A stretch of DNA of 64,000 nucleotides from Bacteroidales bacterium. Lineage in GTDB: Bacteria > Bacteroidota > Bacteroidia > Bacteroidales > UBA10428. Position numbers and translations under genes: made by a program. The notes under the pieces are model-generated. The model was given only the letters and a program-made list of their open reading frames with translations. It was not told the origin of the DNA and did not search any database. Shown here piece after piece: positions 26,544 to 35,094 of this stretch; the stretch's first letter is position 1, and each line of letters opens with the position of its first letter. The DNA lies in contig JAFGKY010000053.1 of NCBI GenBank assembly GCA_016928305.1, positions 51,492-115,491 on the forward strand, given 5' to 3'.

Positions 26544-27788
26544 TTATCTTACGGACTCTGCCAGGTCTTTCATCCGCATAATCTCGATCCCGGCTTCGAT
26601 CACGGCGCCCAACCCATGGAGTTCGTTCGTGCGGGCGGGGCGATTGTAATAAAAGACCAGGTTGTCCTGTATGCCGGTTCCGAAACAGACATTTTTCAGC
26701 TGCCCGTCCGCTGTGATCATATGGTTTTTAAGTCCTTCCCATCCGGCTGACGCAATGGTGCCATAGTTTTTATCGATCCAGCCCATGTTTACGGCTCGTG
26801 CGATAGCATAAACAAACATCGATGTGCAGGAAGACTCCTCATAGGAATCATTCTTGTCCAGCAGCTGGTGCCAGAGGCCTTTACCGTTCTGGTATTTCGC
26901 TATACCCAGTATGTGTTTTTCAAGGATCTTTCTCACCGCTTCGCGTTGGGGATGGTCAGACGGCATAAGGTTTAAAAGGTGCACTTCTGCCATCATTACC
27001 CAGCCGTTGCACCGGCCCCAGTGAGCCACCCCATTACGATCAAGATTGCTGTAATAACAATGATAATATAATCCCTTATGCTCATTCCACAAATATTTAT
27101 GAAAATTCAACACCTGGCTTATGGCATCGTCAAAGTATTTACTTTCACCGGTAAGCTTTCCCATGCGGGCGAGAAAAGGAACGCTCATGAACAGGTCATC
27201 GGCCCATAGCGTCATCTCATGCGGACCTTTCCTTACGAGGGTTTTATCAGCTAACCGGTCCTGTTTGTTCAATATATGATCGGCAATCCGGTCAAAATAA
27301 TCCCTGAGTTCCTGCGATGGTTTCCTGTGAAAAGCTTCTATAGCACTGGCACCCATCGATCCACAGTCATCGAGCTCCCTGATGTCAAAAAGTTCACGGT
27401 AAGGATAACCCCACCTCGGCATATCAGCAGTGCGTCTTGATTCAAAGACCTGATAATTGTCAAAACCAAAATATATCTGGTTGATACAATGCTGAGTATA
27501 TTTTTCTTCCTGCAAAAACTCTCCAAGATCAATCATTGCCATATTAATAACACCATTGACATAATGCCAGTACAGGTAATGACTTTTAAAGCGTACCAGG
27601 GTGTCTTCAGGTATTTCCTGTGCCGTTCTGTAGTATCGATCTCCTGTTCTTGTCGTGAAACCATATTGGGTTTCAGCAAGTATACGGTCGGCAATGCTCC
27701 GAACGATAGCTTCATCAGAGATATCCGGCTGGCACCAGGTTTTGGTAATTCCAGAAAGAATCAATAAAAGAACCAATGACTTTTTCAT
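26544..27788 (-). CDS. glycoside hydrolase family 88/105 (unsaturated glucuronyl or rhamnogalacturonyl hydrolase)
   Basis: A 414-residue protein with a signal peptide ending KTWCQ. The (alpha/alpha)6 barrel of GH88/GH105 is recognisable from RELDDCGSMGAS, MTLWADDLFMSVPFLARMG, YYHCYYSNLDRNGVAHWGRCNGW, GLWHQLLDKNDSYEESSCTSMFVYAIA and the closing GLGAVIEAGIEI. Known of the family: it hydrates the unsaturated uronic acid at the non-reducing end of oligosaccharides produced by polysaccharide lyases. The acidic residues in RELDD and WADD are candidates for the catalytic pair. No SusC/SusD pair or lyase of the classic type lies beside it, though a beta-helix protein is 1.3 kb away. Probably periplasmic. 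It is flanked by gaps of 157 and 320 bases and appears to be a single-gene unit. Confidence 0.87.
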   Translation of the reverse strand: MKKSLVLLLILSGITKTWCQPDISDEAIVRSIADRILAETQYGFTTRTGDRYYRTAQEIPEDTLVRFKSHYLYWHYVNGVINMAMIDLGEFLQEEKYTQHCINQIYFGFDNYQVFESRRTADMPRWGYPYRELFDIRELDDCGSMGASAIEAFHRKPSQELRDYFDRIADHILNKQDRLADKTLVRKGPHEMTLWADDLFMSVPFLARMGKLTGESKYFDDAISQVLNFHKYLWNEHKGLYYHCYYSNLDRNGVAHWGRCNGWVMMAEVHLLNLMPSDHPQREAVRKILEKHILGIAKYQNGKGLWHQLLDKNDSYEESSCTSMFVYAIARAVNMGWIDKNYGTIASAGWEGLKNHMITADGQLKNVCFGTGIQDNLVFYYNRPARTNELHGLGAVIEAGIEIMRMKDLAESVR

Positions 27789-27989
27789 AGTATCGGGATA
27801 ATAAAGGATGTTTAATTCTACATGGACAGAATAGGAATTTCATTGATTTTACAATCTGTCAAGGTAGCATTAATCATTATAAAGATAGAAATTGTGATTG
27901 TAAATTCAAGGGCTCAGAAAAAAGAGTATTGCATTCCTGTAACTATGATACAGTCAAGGCCGGATATAGACCGAATATAATGAAACTAC

Positions 27990-28020
27990 TTGACTGGTGT
28001 TGGTTTATAATGTACATTTG
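27990..28020 (+). promoter_or_regulatory. probable promoter (TTG - 20 bp - TACATTTG)
   Basis: TACATTTG at 28013-28020 matches the Bacteroidota -7 box TAnnTTTG, with TTG of TTGAC at 27990-27992, 20 bases upstream. A second -7-like TATATTTG lies at 28055-28062 without a clear -33 box. The rest of the gap 27789-28108 is AT-rich and shows nothing else. Confidence 0.5.
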
Positions 28021-28093
28021 AAATATCGCTCTGTTCAGGATATCTTTTTATTTGTATATTTGAAGGGGCACCCCATTATTAACTAAAACTAAT

Positions 28094-28099
28094 AAGGAG
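28094..28099 (+). promoter_or_regulatory. strong Shine-Dalgarno site (AAGGAG)
   Basis: AAGGAG lies 9 bases before the ATG at 28109. This is notable because most genes in this window have no Shine-Dalgarno sequence. Confidence 0.7.
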
Positions 28100-28108
28100 A
28101 AAAAAAAC

Positions 28109-28294
28109 ATGGCAAAACATGCACAACAAAATGCTGCTTCCGGTGCGGTATACGGTTTAGGCCTTATCGGGGCCGCCATTTATTTTATTTCCCATGCCAC
28201 AACATTCTGGCTTGGTGTATTGGGATTTCTGAAGGCCATAGTATGGCCGGTATTCCTTGTTTACCAGGCGTTTGGGAAGCTGGCGGGGGGATGA
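28109..28294 (+). CDS. small two-helix membrane protein, unknown function
   Basis: A 61-residue protein: a hydrophilic start (MAKHAQQNAAS), then GAVYGLGLIGAAIYFIS, a short HATTFW turn, and GVLGFLKAIVWPVFLVYQAFG. Two membrane helices are likely, with the turn out of the membrane. The near-identical layout occurs in small proteins of many bacteria (from memory: AASGAVYGLGLIGAxxYFIxHAxTFW), so it is a real, conserved but uncharacterised gene. A strong ribosome binding site and a promoter lie upstream. The downstream exporter gene starts 32 bases after its stop codon; the two may share a transcript and the small protein could assist membrane transport, which is inference from position only. Confidence 0.82.
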   Translation: MAKHAQQNAASGAVYGLGLIGAAIYFISHATTFWLGVLGFLKAIVWPVFLVYQAFGKLAGG

Positions 28295-28326
28295 TATAGA
28301 GGATATACACCCTCACAGGAATATCG

Positions 28327-28953
28327 TTGACAATTTCATTTCTGTTATCGGGGATTGTATTCGGTTTCACGGCAGGGATCTCTCCGGGACCTTTGCTGAC
28401 GCTTGTCATATCGGAATCCATAAGGCACAATAAGAAGGAAGGTGTAAAAGTTGCCCTGGCTCCGCTTATCACTGATTTGCCCATTATAGTCCTTGCTTTT
28501 TTTGTCCTTTCAAGACTCTCTCGTTTCGACATTGTATTGAGTATCATCTCGTTTTTCGGGGGAATCTTTGTTACCTATCTGGGATACGAGTGTTTAAAAA
28601 CAAAGGGCATCATTGTGGATATGCAGCGGTTTAAGCCAGCATCATTGAAAAAAGGAATCATCGCAAATATACTCAATCCTCATCCCTATCTTTTCTGGGT
28701 GACCGTTGGCGTTCCCACGGCTATAAAAGCTTATCAGGTAAGTCTGAATACAGCAATCTTATTTTTTCTCGCCTTCTATACGTTTTTGCTGGGATCAAAA
28801 GTTGGTATTGCCGTTATAGCGGAAAGAACAAGGTCATTGATATCAAACCAGATATACATATGGATTATGCGGATCCTTGGGCTTTCTCTTATATTATTTG
28901 CAACATTGTTCTTCCTTAATGGAATCAGAACCATAAAGGATATACTTTACTGA
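28327..28953 (+). CDS. LysE/RhtB-family amino acid exporter
   Basis: A 208-residue polytopic protein of the LysE superfamily: FGFTAGISPGPLLTLVISESIRH is the family's N-terminal signature (G-x-x-P-G-P), and five or six membrane helices fit the sequence (for example DLPIIVLAFFVLSRLS, IISFFGGIFVTYLGYE, ILFFLAFYTFLLGSKVGIAVIAE, ILGLSLILFATLFFLNG). It likely exports amino acids or related metabolites. An in-frame stop (TAG at 28297-28299) lies upstream and the first plausible start is the TTG at 28327. It is probably co-transcribed with the small membrane protein and ends at a strong terminator. Confidence 0.87.
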   Translation: MTISFLLSGIVFGFTAGISPGPLLTLVISESIRHNKKEGVKVALAPLITDLPIIVLAFFVLSRLSRFDIVLSIISFFGGIFVTYLGYECLKTKGIIVDMQRFKPASLKKGIIANILNPHPYLFWVTVGVPTAIKAYQVSLNTAILFFLAFYTFLLGSKVGIAVIAERTRSLISNQIYIWIMRILGLSLILFATLFFLNGIRTIKDILY

Positions 28954-28964
28954 CTTATAGCCAA

Positions 28965-29006
28965 AAAACCCGCATTCCCGTAACATTAAACGGGTGCGGG
29001 CTTTTT
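28965..29006 (+). terminator. Rho-independent terminator
   Basis: CCCGCA (28969-28974) pairs with TGCGGG (28995-29000) and CCCGT (28977-28981) with ACGGG (28990-28994), followed by CTTTTTATT. It ends the exporter transcript. An A-run on the left side would also allow minus-strand use. Confidence 0.85.
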
Positions 29007-29088
29007 ATTCAAAACGCTGTTTACTTACGATATAGCCACAGCGCTGTAATATATCCATCTTTTATTCTTCATATCCTGTTAAGTATTC

Positions 29089-30522
29089 TCAGGGCTTCTG
29101 GGCTCCGAAACCGCTTACGTTACCAAACAGGCCGAGTGCATCTTTCCAGGGATATTTGTTGGCAAACATGGTAGCCTGCGATTTCATGGTGCCTTGTTTA
29201 TTCATGCCCATGGCTTCTCTCCATAGATTGGCAGGTGAATTAGGATCATAGTCGAGTTGTTCGCTGTACCGTGCGCTCAGATACCCTTCGAGGTACGCTT
29301 TGTTAACCTGCAATCCTTTTGGAATTTCGTTTTTGTTAGCTTTTGCACTGGCTATGTCCAGGTCACCGAAATCCCCTGCATCAATACGAAGACGTGTATT
29401 GCTGGCTGGACTGTAATGCAGATCTTTATCTTTGTTTACAAAGAAAATGTTGTTGTCGACTTTTACCCATTCGTTTTTGTTGAAACGGGTATGATCGATG
29501 GCTGCCAGGATGCTGCCGCCAATTATGTTATGGTGTATGTTATAATCGCATTTGGTCATTATTCGCACTCCATAGCCCATATCAAGAAAATCCTTCAGAC
29601 GGCTCCATGAAAAAAGAATGGTATTGTTAGCAATTTCAACTTGGCCGCAAAGTGAAAGCGTATTAGGCCCTCCCGTGCTGGCACAGGTACCGAAAATTTC
29701 AACCGCGGCCATTTTATTAGCTACAAAAACGTTATTTTTCACGGTGAATTTTCCACTGCGATGGCCGGCTTGTAAGGCAAAGCTTGGCCCATTTACAAAA
29801 ACACAGTTTTGTATGGTTACATCCCCTCCCGTTGTGGCGCTGACAAATTGCAGCAAGGGTTCCCCCACAGTAGAATTGCCTGTGGAAGGTTTCTCTGTTG
29901 GTAACAACAGCCTTCCTCCTTCAACGCCTTCTACTATGCCTTCTTTACCGGAATAAGCATTACGTTCTCCTGCATCAAAGACCATATGGTCAATTACTGT
30001 ACCTGCCACATCTTTGGTAAATTTCATCAGGGCTTTACGCGATGTGCGTGCACTTTCATTATCGGGCTGGAAAATCGTGGGATGAGATACTATGTCCTGG
30101 TTTGTGAAACCATCGTCCCAGCTTCCAAATAGTTTAACCGGCTTGTCGGTTTCGATAAAGCCTATGTTAAGGGTTCCCGCATAACGTCCACCTGCTACAT
30201 TAATCACGTCGCCGGGGACGGATATCTTTATGGCTTTATCAATGTTTTTCAGGGGACTGGCCTGGCTGCCATCGTTGCTGTTGCTGCCTTTTGCAATGGA
30301 TACATAGAGGGTTTTGCCCGAGATGTTTCCTGACGGGGTTGAAGATGTTTCAGCGCCCTGTCCGGTCTGTCCGGAAGTTTTGGTTTCTGCCGGCTTCGAC
30401 TGGGTTACTGAAGCTGTGGTTACTTTTTTCTGCAGGCTTTTTACATTAACCTGAGCTTGAACTGCAAGCGATGTTGCAATAACAAACATTACAAGAGAGA
30501 AAATAGATTTGATCGTTTTCAT
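29089..30522 (-). CDS. secreted right-handed beta-helix protein
   Basis: A 477-residue protein with a signal peptide ending LAVQAQ, a Thr/Ser/Gly/Gln-rich linker (residues about 25-70), and a DUF1565-like opening (LYVSIAKGSNSNDGSQASPLKNIDKAI, DVINVAGGRYAG) typical of parallel beta-helix proteins. The helix continues with VTIQNCVFVNG, FTVKNNVFVANK, VEIANNTILFS, YNIHHNIIGGS and VKVDNNIFFVNK to about residue 370. The last 100 residues are a helical tail (DYDPNSPANLWREAMGMNK). Beta-helix proteins commonly bind or cleave polysaccharides, but no pectate-lyase catalytic set is recognisable. No T9SS domain is present, so it is probably periplasmic. It follows the small gene at 30551 by 28 bases. Confidence 0.8.
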   Translation of the reverse strand: MKTIKSIFSLVMFVIATSLAVQAQVNVKSLQKKVTTASVTQSKPAETKTSGQTGQGAETSSTPSGNISGKTLYVSIAKGSNSNDGSQASPLKNIDKAIKISVPGDVINVAGGRYAGTLNIGFIETDKPVKLFGSWDDGFTNQDIVSHPTIFQPDNESARTSRKALMKFTKDVAGTVIDHMVFDAGERNAYSGKEGIVEGVEGGRLLLPTEKPSTGNSTVGEPLLQFVSATTGGDVTIQNCVFVNGPSFALQAGHRSGKFTVKNNVFVANKMAAVEIFGTCASTGGPNTLSLCGQVEIANNTILFSWSRLKDFLDMGYGVRIMTKCDYNIHHNIIGGSILAAIDHTRFNKNEWVKVDNNIFFVNKDKDLHYSPASNTRLRIDAGDFGDLDIASAKANKNEIPKGLQVNKAYLEGYLSARYSEQLDYDPNSPANLWREAMGMNKQGTMKSQATMFANKYPWKDALGLFGNVSGFGAQKP

Positions 30523-30550
30523 AATTTTGGTTTTTAATACGTTATTTTGA

Positions 30551-30811
30551 TCAGAGATTTTTAGCCATTTCTTTGATAAGTTTCCTTTTAAGGAAAATGC
30601 AACGATTGATTATATCCATGAAAAAGGCTCTTTGACCATTATCCCACTCTTTTGTTTTATCCATGAGTCTTCCTGTATCGATTTTTTTCAGAATGTCTTC
30701 AATGATTTCAAATGCCAGGGCCAGTTCCCCATTACTCATAGCTCTTTCAGCCTTCTGAAAACTATGCTGTATGGTTTTCACAGAATTGTTACCCTTCGGT
30801 TTCATATTCAT
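30551..30811 (-). CDS. small helical protein, unknown function
   Basis: An 86-residue soluble protein with no signal peptide: largely alpha-helical and rich in Lys, Glu and Ile (SFQKAERAMSNGELALAFEIIEDILKKI). The first half could be a single TPR-like helix pair. The amino acid composition is protein-like and it starts with ATG, 28 bases upstream of the beta-helix gene. Function unknown. It could instead be a chance frame, but the helix-turn-helix regularity and the short gap favour a real gene. Confidence 0.6.
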   Translation of the reverse strand: MNMKPKGNNSVKTIQHSFQKAERAMSNGELALAFEIIEDILKKIDTGRLMDKTKEWDNGQRAFFMDIINRCIFLKRKLIKEMAKNL

Positions 30812-30939
30812 GTCAAGATTATTATTTCAAATCCGGTTCAAAGATGAGGCATGCAACGATGTATTCCAATAAGTGGATTTCCCTGAAATGCATGAGGGAA
30901 AGAACGGAAAATAGGGTAGGGGATGTTACCTATAAGTAG

Positions 30940-31130
30940 TGACAAGTGACGAGTTGTGTGGGTAGGGTGGATTGTGGCTTGGGTGATGGTGAAGGAGAGG
31001 GGAAGAAGGTGATCGGTAACCGGTAAACAGTAAACAGTAATCAACTGTGGACTGTGGACGTTTAACAGATTAACAGATTTACAAGTTTACAGATTTACAG
31101 ACTGTCTGTAAACCGTGATCTGTGAACTGA
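30940..31130. repeat. degenerate intergenic repeats
   Basis: The gap 30812-31133 (322 bases) has no convincing gene. It contains AGTGACAAGTGACGAG at 30940 (shared with 52301-52377), a half copy of the CTCTCC hairpin (GAAGGAGAGGGGAAG, about 30991), and words TAAACAGT, AACTGTGGACTGTGGACG, AACAGATTAACAGATTTACAAGTTTACAG at 31021-31100 (split here only by length) like those at 1500-1612. Confidence 0.65.
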
Positions 31131-31133
31131 TCA

Positions 31134-31793
31134 CTATATTCTGATAATCCCCTGCTTTATGGCAAATTTTACCAGCTCAATGGTATTTTTCAGCCCCAGC
31201 TTTTCAAGTATGTTGGTTTTGTGATTCTCAACGGTACGGGGACTGATACAAAGCTTTTCTCCCACTTCTTTAAACGACAGGCCTTCGGAAAGCAGGGTGA
31301 TGATTTCCCTTTCTCTGGCACTGATCCTTTGTAATCCACTGGTATCAGCCCCGGGTTTTTGAATCTTGTTGATATAACTCTTATAAATGATACCGGAAAC
31401 ACGCTGGCCGAAATAACATTCACCCTCAGATACAAGCTTCAGCGCATCAATGAATTCTTTGCCCGAAACATCTTTGTTAAGAAATCCACATGCACCGTTT
31501 TTAATGGTTTCAACGATAATATTTTCGTCCATCTCGGCGGTCAGTATGATTATTTTAGCATCCGGATACAGGGTTGAAACCGATTTGGTCAGTGCGACAC
31601 CGGATATATCGGGTAAAGCAAGGTCAAGGACGATAATGTCGGGTATCCCTTTTTTCATCAGGTTGAGTAATCCAGAACCGGTATCCGATTCTCCTGTGAC
31701 GACGATATTTTTTTCGCCCATGAGCAACGATTTTACCCCGTCTCTTACTATTTTGTGATCGTCGATGAGGTAAATGGTAATTTGTTGTTCCAC
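31134..31793 (-). CDS. LuxR/NarL-family response regulator
   Basis: A 219-residue regulator: receiver domain (IYLIDDHKIVRDG, phosphoacceptor Asp57 in IVLDLALPD, ILTAEMD, GFLNKDVSG) and a C-terminal LuxR-type helix-turn-helix (about 150-215; ISAREREIITLLSEGLSFKEVGEKL, ISPRTVENHKTNILEKLG). The start is a GTG at 31791-31793. It lies 18 bases downstream of the TPR kinase, so the two are co-transcribed and form a two-component system. Target genes are not evident. Confidence 0.93.
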   Translation of the reverse strand: MEQQITIYLIDDHKIVRDGVKSLLMGEKNIVVTGESDTGSGLLNLMKKGIPDIIVLDLALPDISGVALTKSVSTLYPDAKIIILTAEMDENIIVETIKNGACGFLNKDVSGKEFIDALKLVSEGECYFGQRVSGIIYKSYINKIQKPGADTSGLQRISAREREIITLLSEGLSFKEVGEKLCISPRTVENHKTNILEKLGLKNTIELVKFAIKQGIIRI

Positions 31794-31811
31794 CTTATAT
31801 TAATTATTTGT

Positions 31812-33995
31812 TTAGGATTCAGGTTCTATGGCAGGTATGGATACAATGAATTTGCTTCCGCTTCCCGGGGTGCTTTCAGCCCTTATACTGCCTCCGATCT
31901 GTTGCAGGAATTCCTGACAGATAATCAGACCGAGTCCGGCTCCTTTATTTGGAGAGCGTCCGATAGTCTTTGTATCGATGTCTGTCCGGAACAGCTTTTT
32001 TATATCCGCATCCGAAATGCCGATGCCCAAGTCAGATACGCTGAAAATCAGGCGATTATTGGAAGACTCAGCGCCGATGATGACTTTGCTGTTTGCCGGT
32101 GAAAATTTGATTGCGTTGGTCAGCAGGTTGCGGAGAACGGTGATAATAATATTTTCATCGGAGATAACAGGATTGTCATCAGAGATATCCACTACTACCG
32201 CAATGTTACCGGCTCTGGCAAGACTACGGGTCTCCTTTATAACTTTACCGATCACGTCGGCAGGAGATAGTATACCTGGTAAGGTTTTAATCTGCCCGCG
32301 CTGGGATCTTGACCACTCGAGCAGGTTTTTCAGCATGTCAAGAAGACCTGCGGAGGTTGAGGATAATTCTTTTATATAATCTTTTATTTCATCCGGTGTA
32401 AGGCGGTCAAAATACTGACTAACCTGAGTAGCAATGTTATGGAAGGCTGAAACCGGATTTTTCAAATCGTGTGCAATGATGGCAAAAAATTTATCCTTGG
32501 TGGCATTCAGCCTTGATAATTCGGCATTTTTCACTGCAAGTATTGCTGCACTCTTCTTCTTCAAACGGTACCGGTTAAAAACAACAATTGTCAGGGCCAG
32601 AAACAAAAGGGCTAATAAGGCAATGTAGATCCGCTGGTTCTCACTTTTCTGAAGACGCAGTTCACGGATTTCTTTTTCTTTTGTCAGCAGTTGTATCTGA
32701 CCTTCTTTTTTTTCGGTTTCATATTTAACCTGCAGATTGGCCAGCTGAGCAGCGCTTTCAAGATTGATCACGGAATCCGATGCTGCACTGTACAGGCGAT
32801 GGTATTCCCAGGCTTCTCTGTATGCTTTTTGTTTTCCTGCAAGAGCCGATAATGCATGATAGATGTCTTTCTTCAGGTAAAACGATCCTGTTTCTTCAGC
32901 GATTCTTCTGCCCTCACTCAGGTAATATCGGGCTTGTGTCATATCGCCCTTATTCATCAACATGGTTCCGAGGGCTACTATAACCTTGCCTTCTTTTTCG
33001 GGGTATCCGGTTTTGCGACTTAACGCAAGGGCCTCGAGGTATTTTTTATGAGCTGCATGGATGTTGCCCTGCTCATAAAAAATATCCGCCTCGATCCTGG
33101 CGACATCAACCGCTATCAGGATATCTTCATCATCAGGATTTTCAAGGGCCTTCAGCATACTGTCTGCTCTGGCAAGATATTTCAGGGCAGTGATGATTTG
33201 CCCCATATTTTTATAGGATTCTGCAATATTCGACAAAAAATAATACTCTTTTTTCACCGGAAGATATTTATTTTCTATCTCAGATGCCTTTTTAAAATGA
33301 ACGATAGCTTCCGCATTGTTGCCCTGGCTGCGATACACATAGGCCAGGTTACTGAGAGCGGCTACAATACCTTCCTTATCGTCAACCTGCTCGTACATTT
33401 TTAGCGATTCGAGGTAATAGTACATGCCTCTTTCAAGCAGGCCTCTTTCTTCATAATTCACGCCTATGTTGCAATAAATTTCTGCAATTTTATTTTTATC
33501 CTTTGATTTTTTATGAAAGGTAAGTTCTTCAAGCAAGTATTCCGTTGACTTATCATACTGGCCCATGGCATAATAATTATCGGCAAACAACCGTAAGGCC
33601 CTGACGATGACTGATTCATCATTCAGCATTTTACCGATGGCAAGAGCCTCACCGGCATACCTGAGACCTTCATTAAAACTGAAATTCCGGTAGTACAGAC
33701 TGCCTATCTGACAAAGGATATGAGCTTCAGAAGAGGTTGACACCCTTTGTAATTGTTTTTTCAGACTATCCGCTTCCTCAGTCCACAAAGTGTTTAATGA
33801 AACACCCTCCCCTTTCCCACGATTGGTTGTCTGGTATGAATGTTCTGATGTTCTATCAACCTGTGCTTGCTGTGTTATTGCGCCTGTATGCACAGTTATA
33901 TGTGGCATGTACAAGATGGTCAACCGGTTGGCTTTACCATGCAAAGTGCTTGTTAACAGAATCCATCCGGCAGATATGATTATGAAATATCTCAT
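31812..33995 (-). CDS. TPR-containing sensor histidine kinase, HisKA type
   Basis: A 727-residue protein with a signal peptide (ISAGWILLTSTLHGKA), a low-complexity spacer, and about six TPR units (residues about 85-400; IYCNIGVNYEERGLLERGMYYYLESLKMYEQ is the clearest). A coiled coil (TEKKEGQIQLLTKEKEIREL) leads to one membrane helix near 460-478. The HisKA domain has FFAIIAHDLKNP with phosphoacceptor His509. The HATPase domain follows (LLTNAIKFSPANSK, DLGIGISDADI, GAGLGLIICQEF). Unlike the other TPR kinase in this window (HisKA_2 with LytTR), this one is of the classical type and pairs with a LuxR-type regulator. Confidence 0.93.
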   Translation of the reverse strand: MRYFIIISAGWILLTSTLHGKANRLTILYMPHITVHTGAITQQAQVDRTSEHSYQTTNRGKGEGVSLNTLWTEEADSLKKQLQRVSTSSEAHILCQIGSLYYRNFSFNEGLRYAGEALAIGKMLNDESVIVRALRLFADNYYAMGQYDKSTEYLLEELTFHKKSKDKNKIAEIYCNIGVNYEERGLLERGMYYYLESLKMYEQVDDKEGIVAALSNLAYVYRSQGNNAEAIVHFKKASEIENKYLPVKKEYYFLSNIAESYKNMGQIITALKYLARADSMLKALENPDDEDILIAVDVARIEADIFYEQGNIHAAHKKYLEALALSRKTGYPEKEGKVIVALGTMLMNKGDMTQARYYLSEGRRIAEETGSFYLKKDIYHALSALAGKQKAYREAWEYHRLYSAASDSVINLESAAQLANLQVKYETEKKEGQIQLLTKEKEIRELRLQKSENQRIYIALLALLFLALTIVVFNRYRLKKKSAAILAVKNAELSRLNATKDKFFAIIAHDLKNPVSAFHNIATQVSQYFDRLTPDEIKDYIKELSSTSAGLLDMLKNLLEWSRSQRGQIKTLPGILSPADVIGKVIKETRSLARAGNIAVVVDISDDNPVISDENIIITVLRNLLTNAIKFSPANSKVIIGAESSNNRLIFSVSDLGIGISDADIKKLFRTDIDTKTIGRSPNKGAGLGLIICQEFLQQIGGSIRAESTPGSGSKFIVSIPAIEPES

Positions 33996-34182
33996 CTCAG
34001 GGTTTTACAGAAGGTATGTTTAGCCTGTATAATTCATGAATTTCTTTTAATGAACAGAAGAAGTTACTAGCTGTTTTCAAAAATAGTCGTTTTTAACATA
34101 ACCTTTCTGAAAAGTAATAAAATAGTCAGATAAAATCATTTGGTTCCAATCCTTTCAATATGCAACCTTTTAACAAAATCAA

Positions 34183-34190
34183 TATCTTTG
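34183..34190 (+). promoter_or_regulatory. possible -7 promoter box (TATCTTTG)
   Basis: Matches TAnnTTTG, 85 bases before the metallophosphoesterase start. The -33 side is not convincing. Confidence 0.4.
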
Positions 34191-34201
34191 GAAGATGATT
34201 C

Positions 34202-34249
34202 GATTTCCGGATTGAAGAAAAACATCATGCTTGCATTAATCCGGAAATC
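34202..34249 (+). promoter_or_regulatory. leader inverted repeat GATTTCCGGATT / AATCCGGAAATC
   Basis: A perfect 12-bp inverted repeat (34202-34213 and 34238-34249) with a 24-base loop, between the putative -7 box and the ATG at 34276. It lacks a T-run, so an operator or a mRNA hairpin is more likely than a terminator. Confidence 0.6.
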
Positions 34250-34275
34250 CTTTACATGCAATATGCATAAAAAAT

Positions 34276-35094
34276 ATGCCTGAAGTGAAAGTCAAACCGT
34301 TAATGTTTATCTTAATTGTCTTATTTGAGGCCTGTGAGAATAATTATGATTATTCCCCTTATGCAATTGATTTCAACGAAAAAGACAAAAATGTCAATCA
34401 AAGGAATATTGAAAAATTATTCAGACAGGAAAGAAACGATGACGACGATACAATAAAAATAGCATTTACCGGAGATTCACATCGTTTTTACGATGAGATG
34501 GAATTATTTGTGGCCAACGTAAATACAGATTCTTCGATTGATTTTGCAGTTCGTGTTGGTGATATAGCTGATTTTGGTTTGCCACAACAATATACCTGGG
34601 GAAATTCAATCTTGCAAGAATTAAATATACCCTATTTCGTTGTTGTTGGAAACCACGATTTGATTGGAAACGGACTCACAGCTTACAGAGAGATGTTTGG
34701 TCCGTTGAATTTCAGCTTCATTTACCGAAACGTGAAATTTGTTTGTATAAATACCAATAGTCGTGAATTTAAATTTGACGGGAAAGTACCCGATATCTGC
34801 TGGCTTGAAAAACAACTCTATCCGGACGAAAGCTTTGATAAAGCTGTTGTTATATTCCACGTGCCTCCTATGGATGTTGATTTTGATGAATCATTGGAAG
34901 AGCCTTTTCATGAAACCATGCTGCTGAATCGTAACGTATTGATAGGTATACACGGGCATACACATCAATATGAAATCTACAGACCTTACGACGGCAGCCT
35001 GACTTATTTAAGTGTTTATTATATGAAACTCAGGAAATACAGCCTGATCAAAATAACATATAATGATTTTTTTATTGAAACGGTGGAATTTTAA
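34276..35094 (+). CDS. calcineurin-like metallophosphoesterase, probable lipoprotein
   Basis: A 272-residue protein with a lipoprotein-like signal (LMFILIVLFEACEN, Cys19). The metallophosphoesterase metal ligands are visible in order: FTGDSH (D-x-H), VGDIADFG (GDxxD-like), VGNHDL (GNHD), IFHVPP and IHGHTHQ (GHxH). They bind two metals that hydrolyse phosphomonoesters or diesters. The AT-rich coding sequence is less GC-rich than its neighbours. It overlaps the next gene by 32 bases, which suggests translational coupling. Export is likely, placing the activity in the periplasm. Natural substrate unknown. Confidence 0.85.
   Translation: MPEVKVKPLMFILIVLFEACENNYDYSPYAIDFNEKDKNVNQRNIEKLFRQERNDDDDTIKIAFTGDSHRFYDEMELFVANVNTDSSIDFAVRVGDIADFGLPQQYTWGNSILQELNIPYFVVVGNHDLIGNGLTAYREMFGPLNFSFIYRNVKFVCINTNSREFKFDGKVPDICWLEKQLYPDESFDKAVVIFHVPPMDVDFDESLEEPFHETMLLNRNVLIGIHGHTHQYEIYRPYDGSLTYLSVYYMKLRKYSLIKITYNDFFIETVEF

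Noticed and set aside
26544..30522. Polysaccharide utilisation locus comprising the GH88/105 enzyme and the beta-helix protein
   Set aside because: No SusC/SusD, no regulator beside them, and two unrelated genes with a strong terminator lie between them.
30838..31044. 68-codon minus-strand frame
   Set aside because: Lies within the degenerate intergenic repeats.
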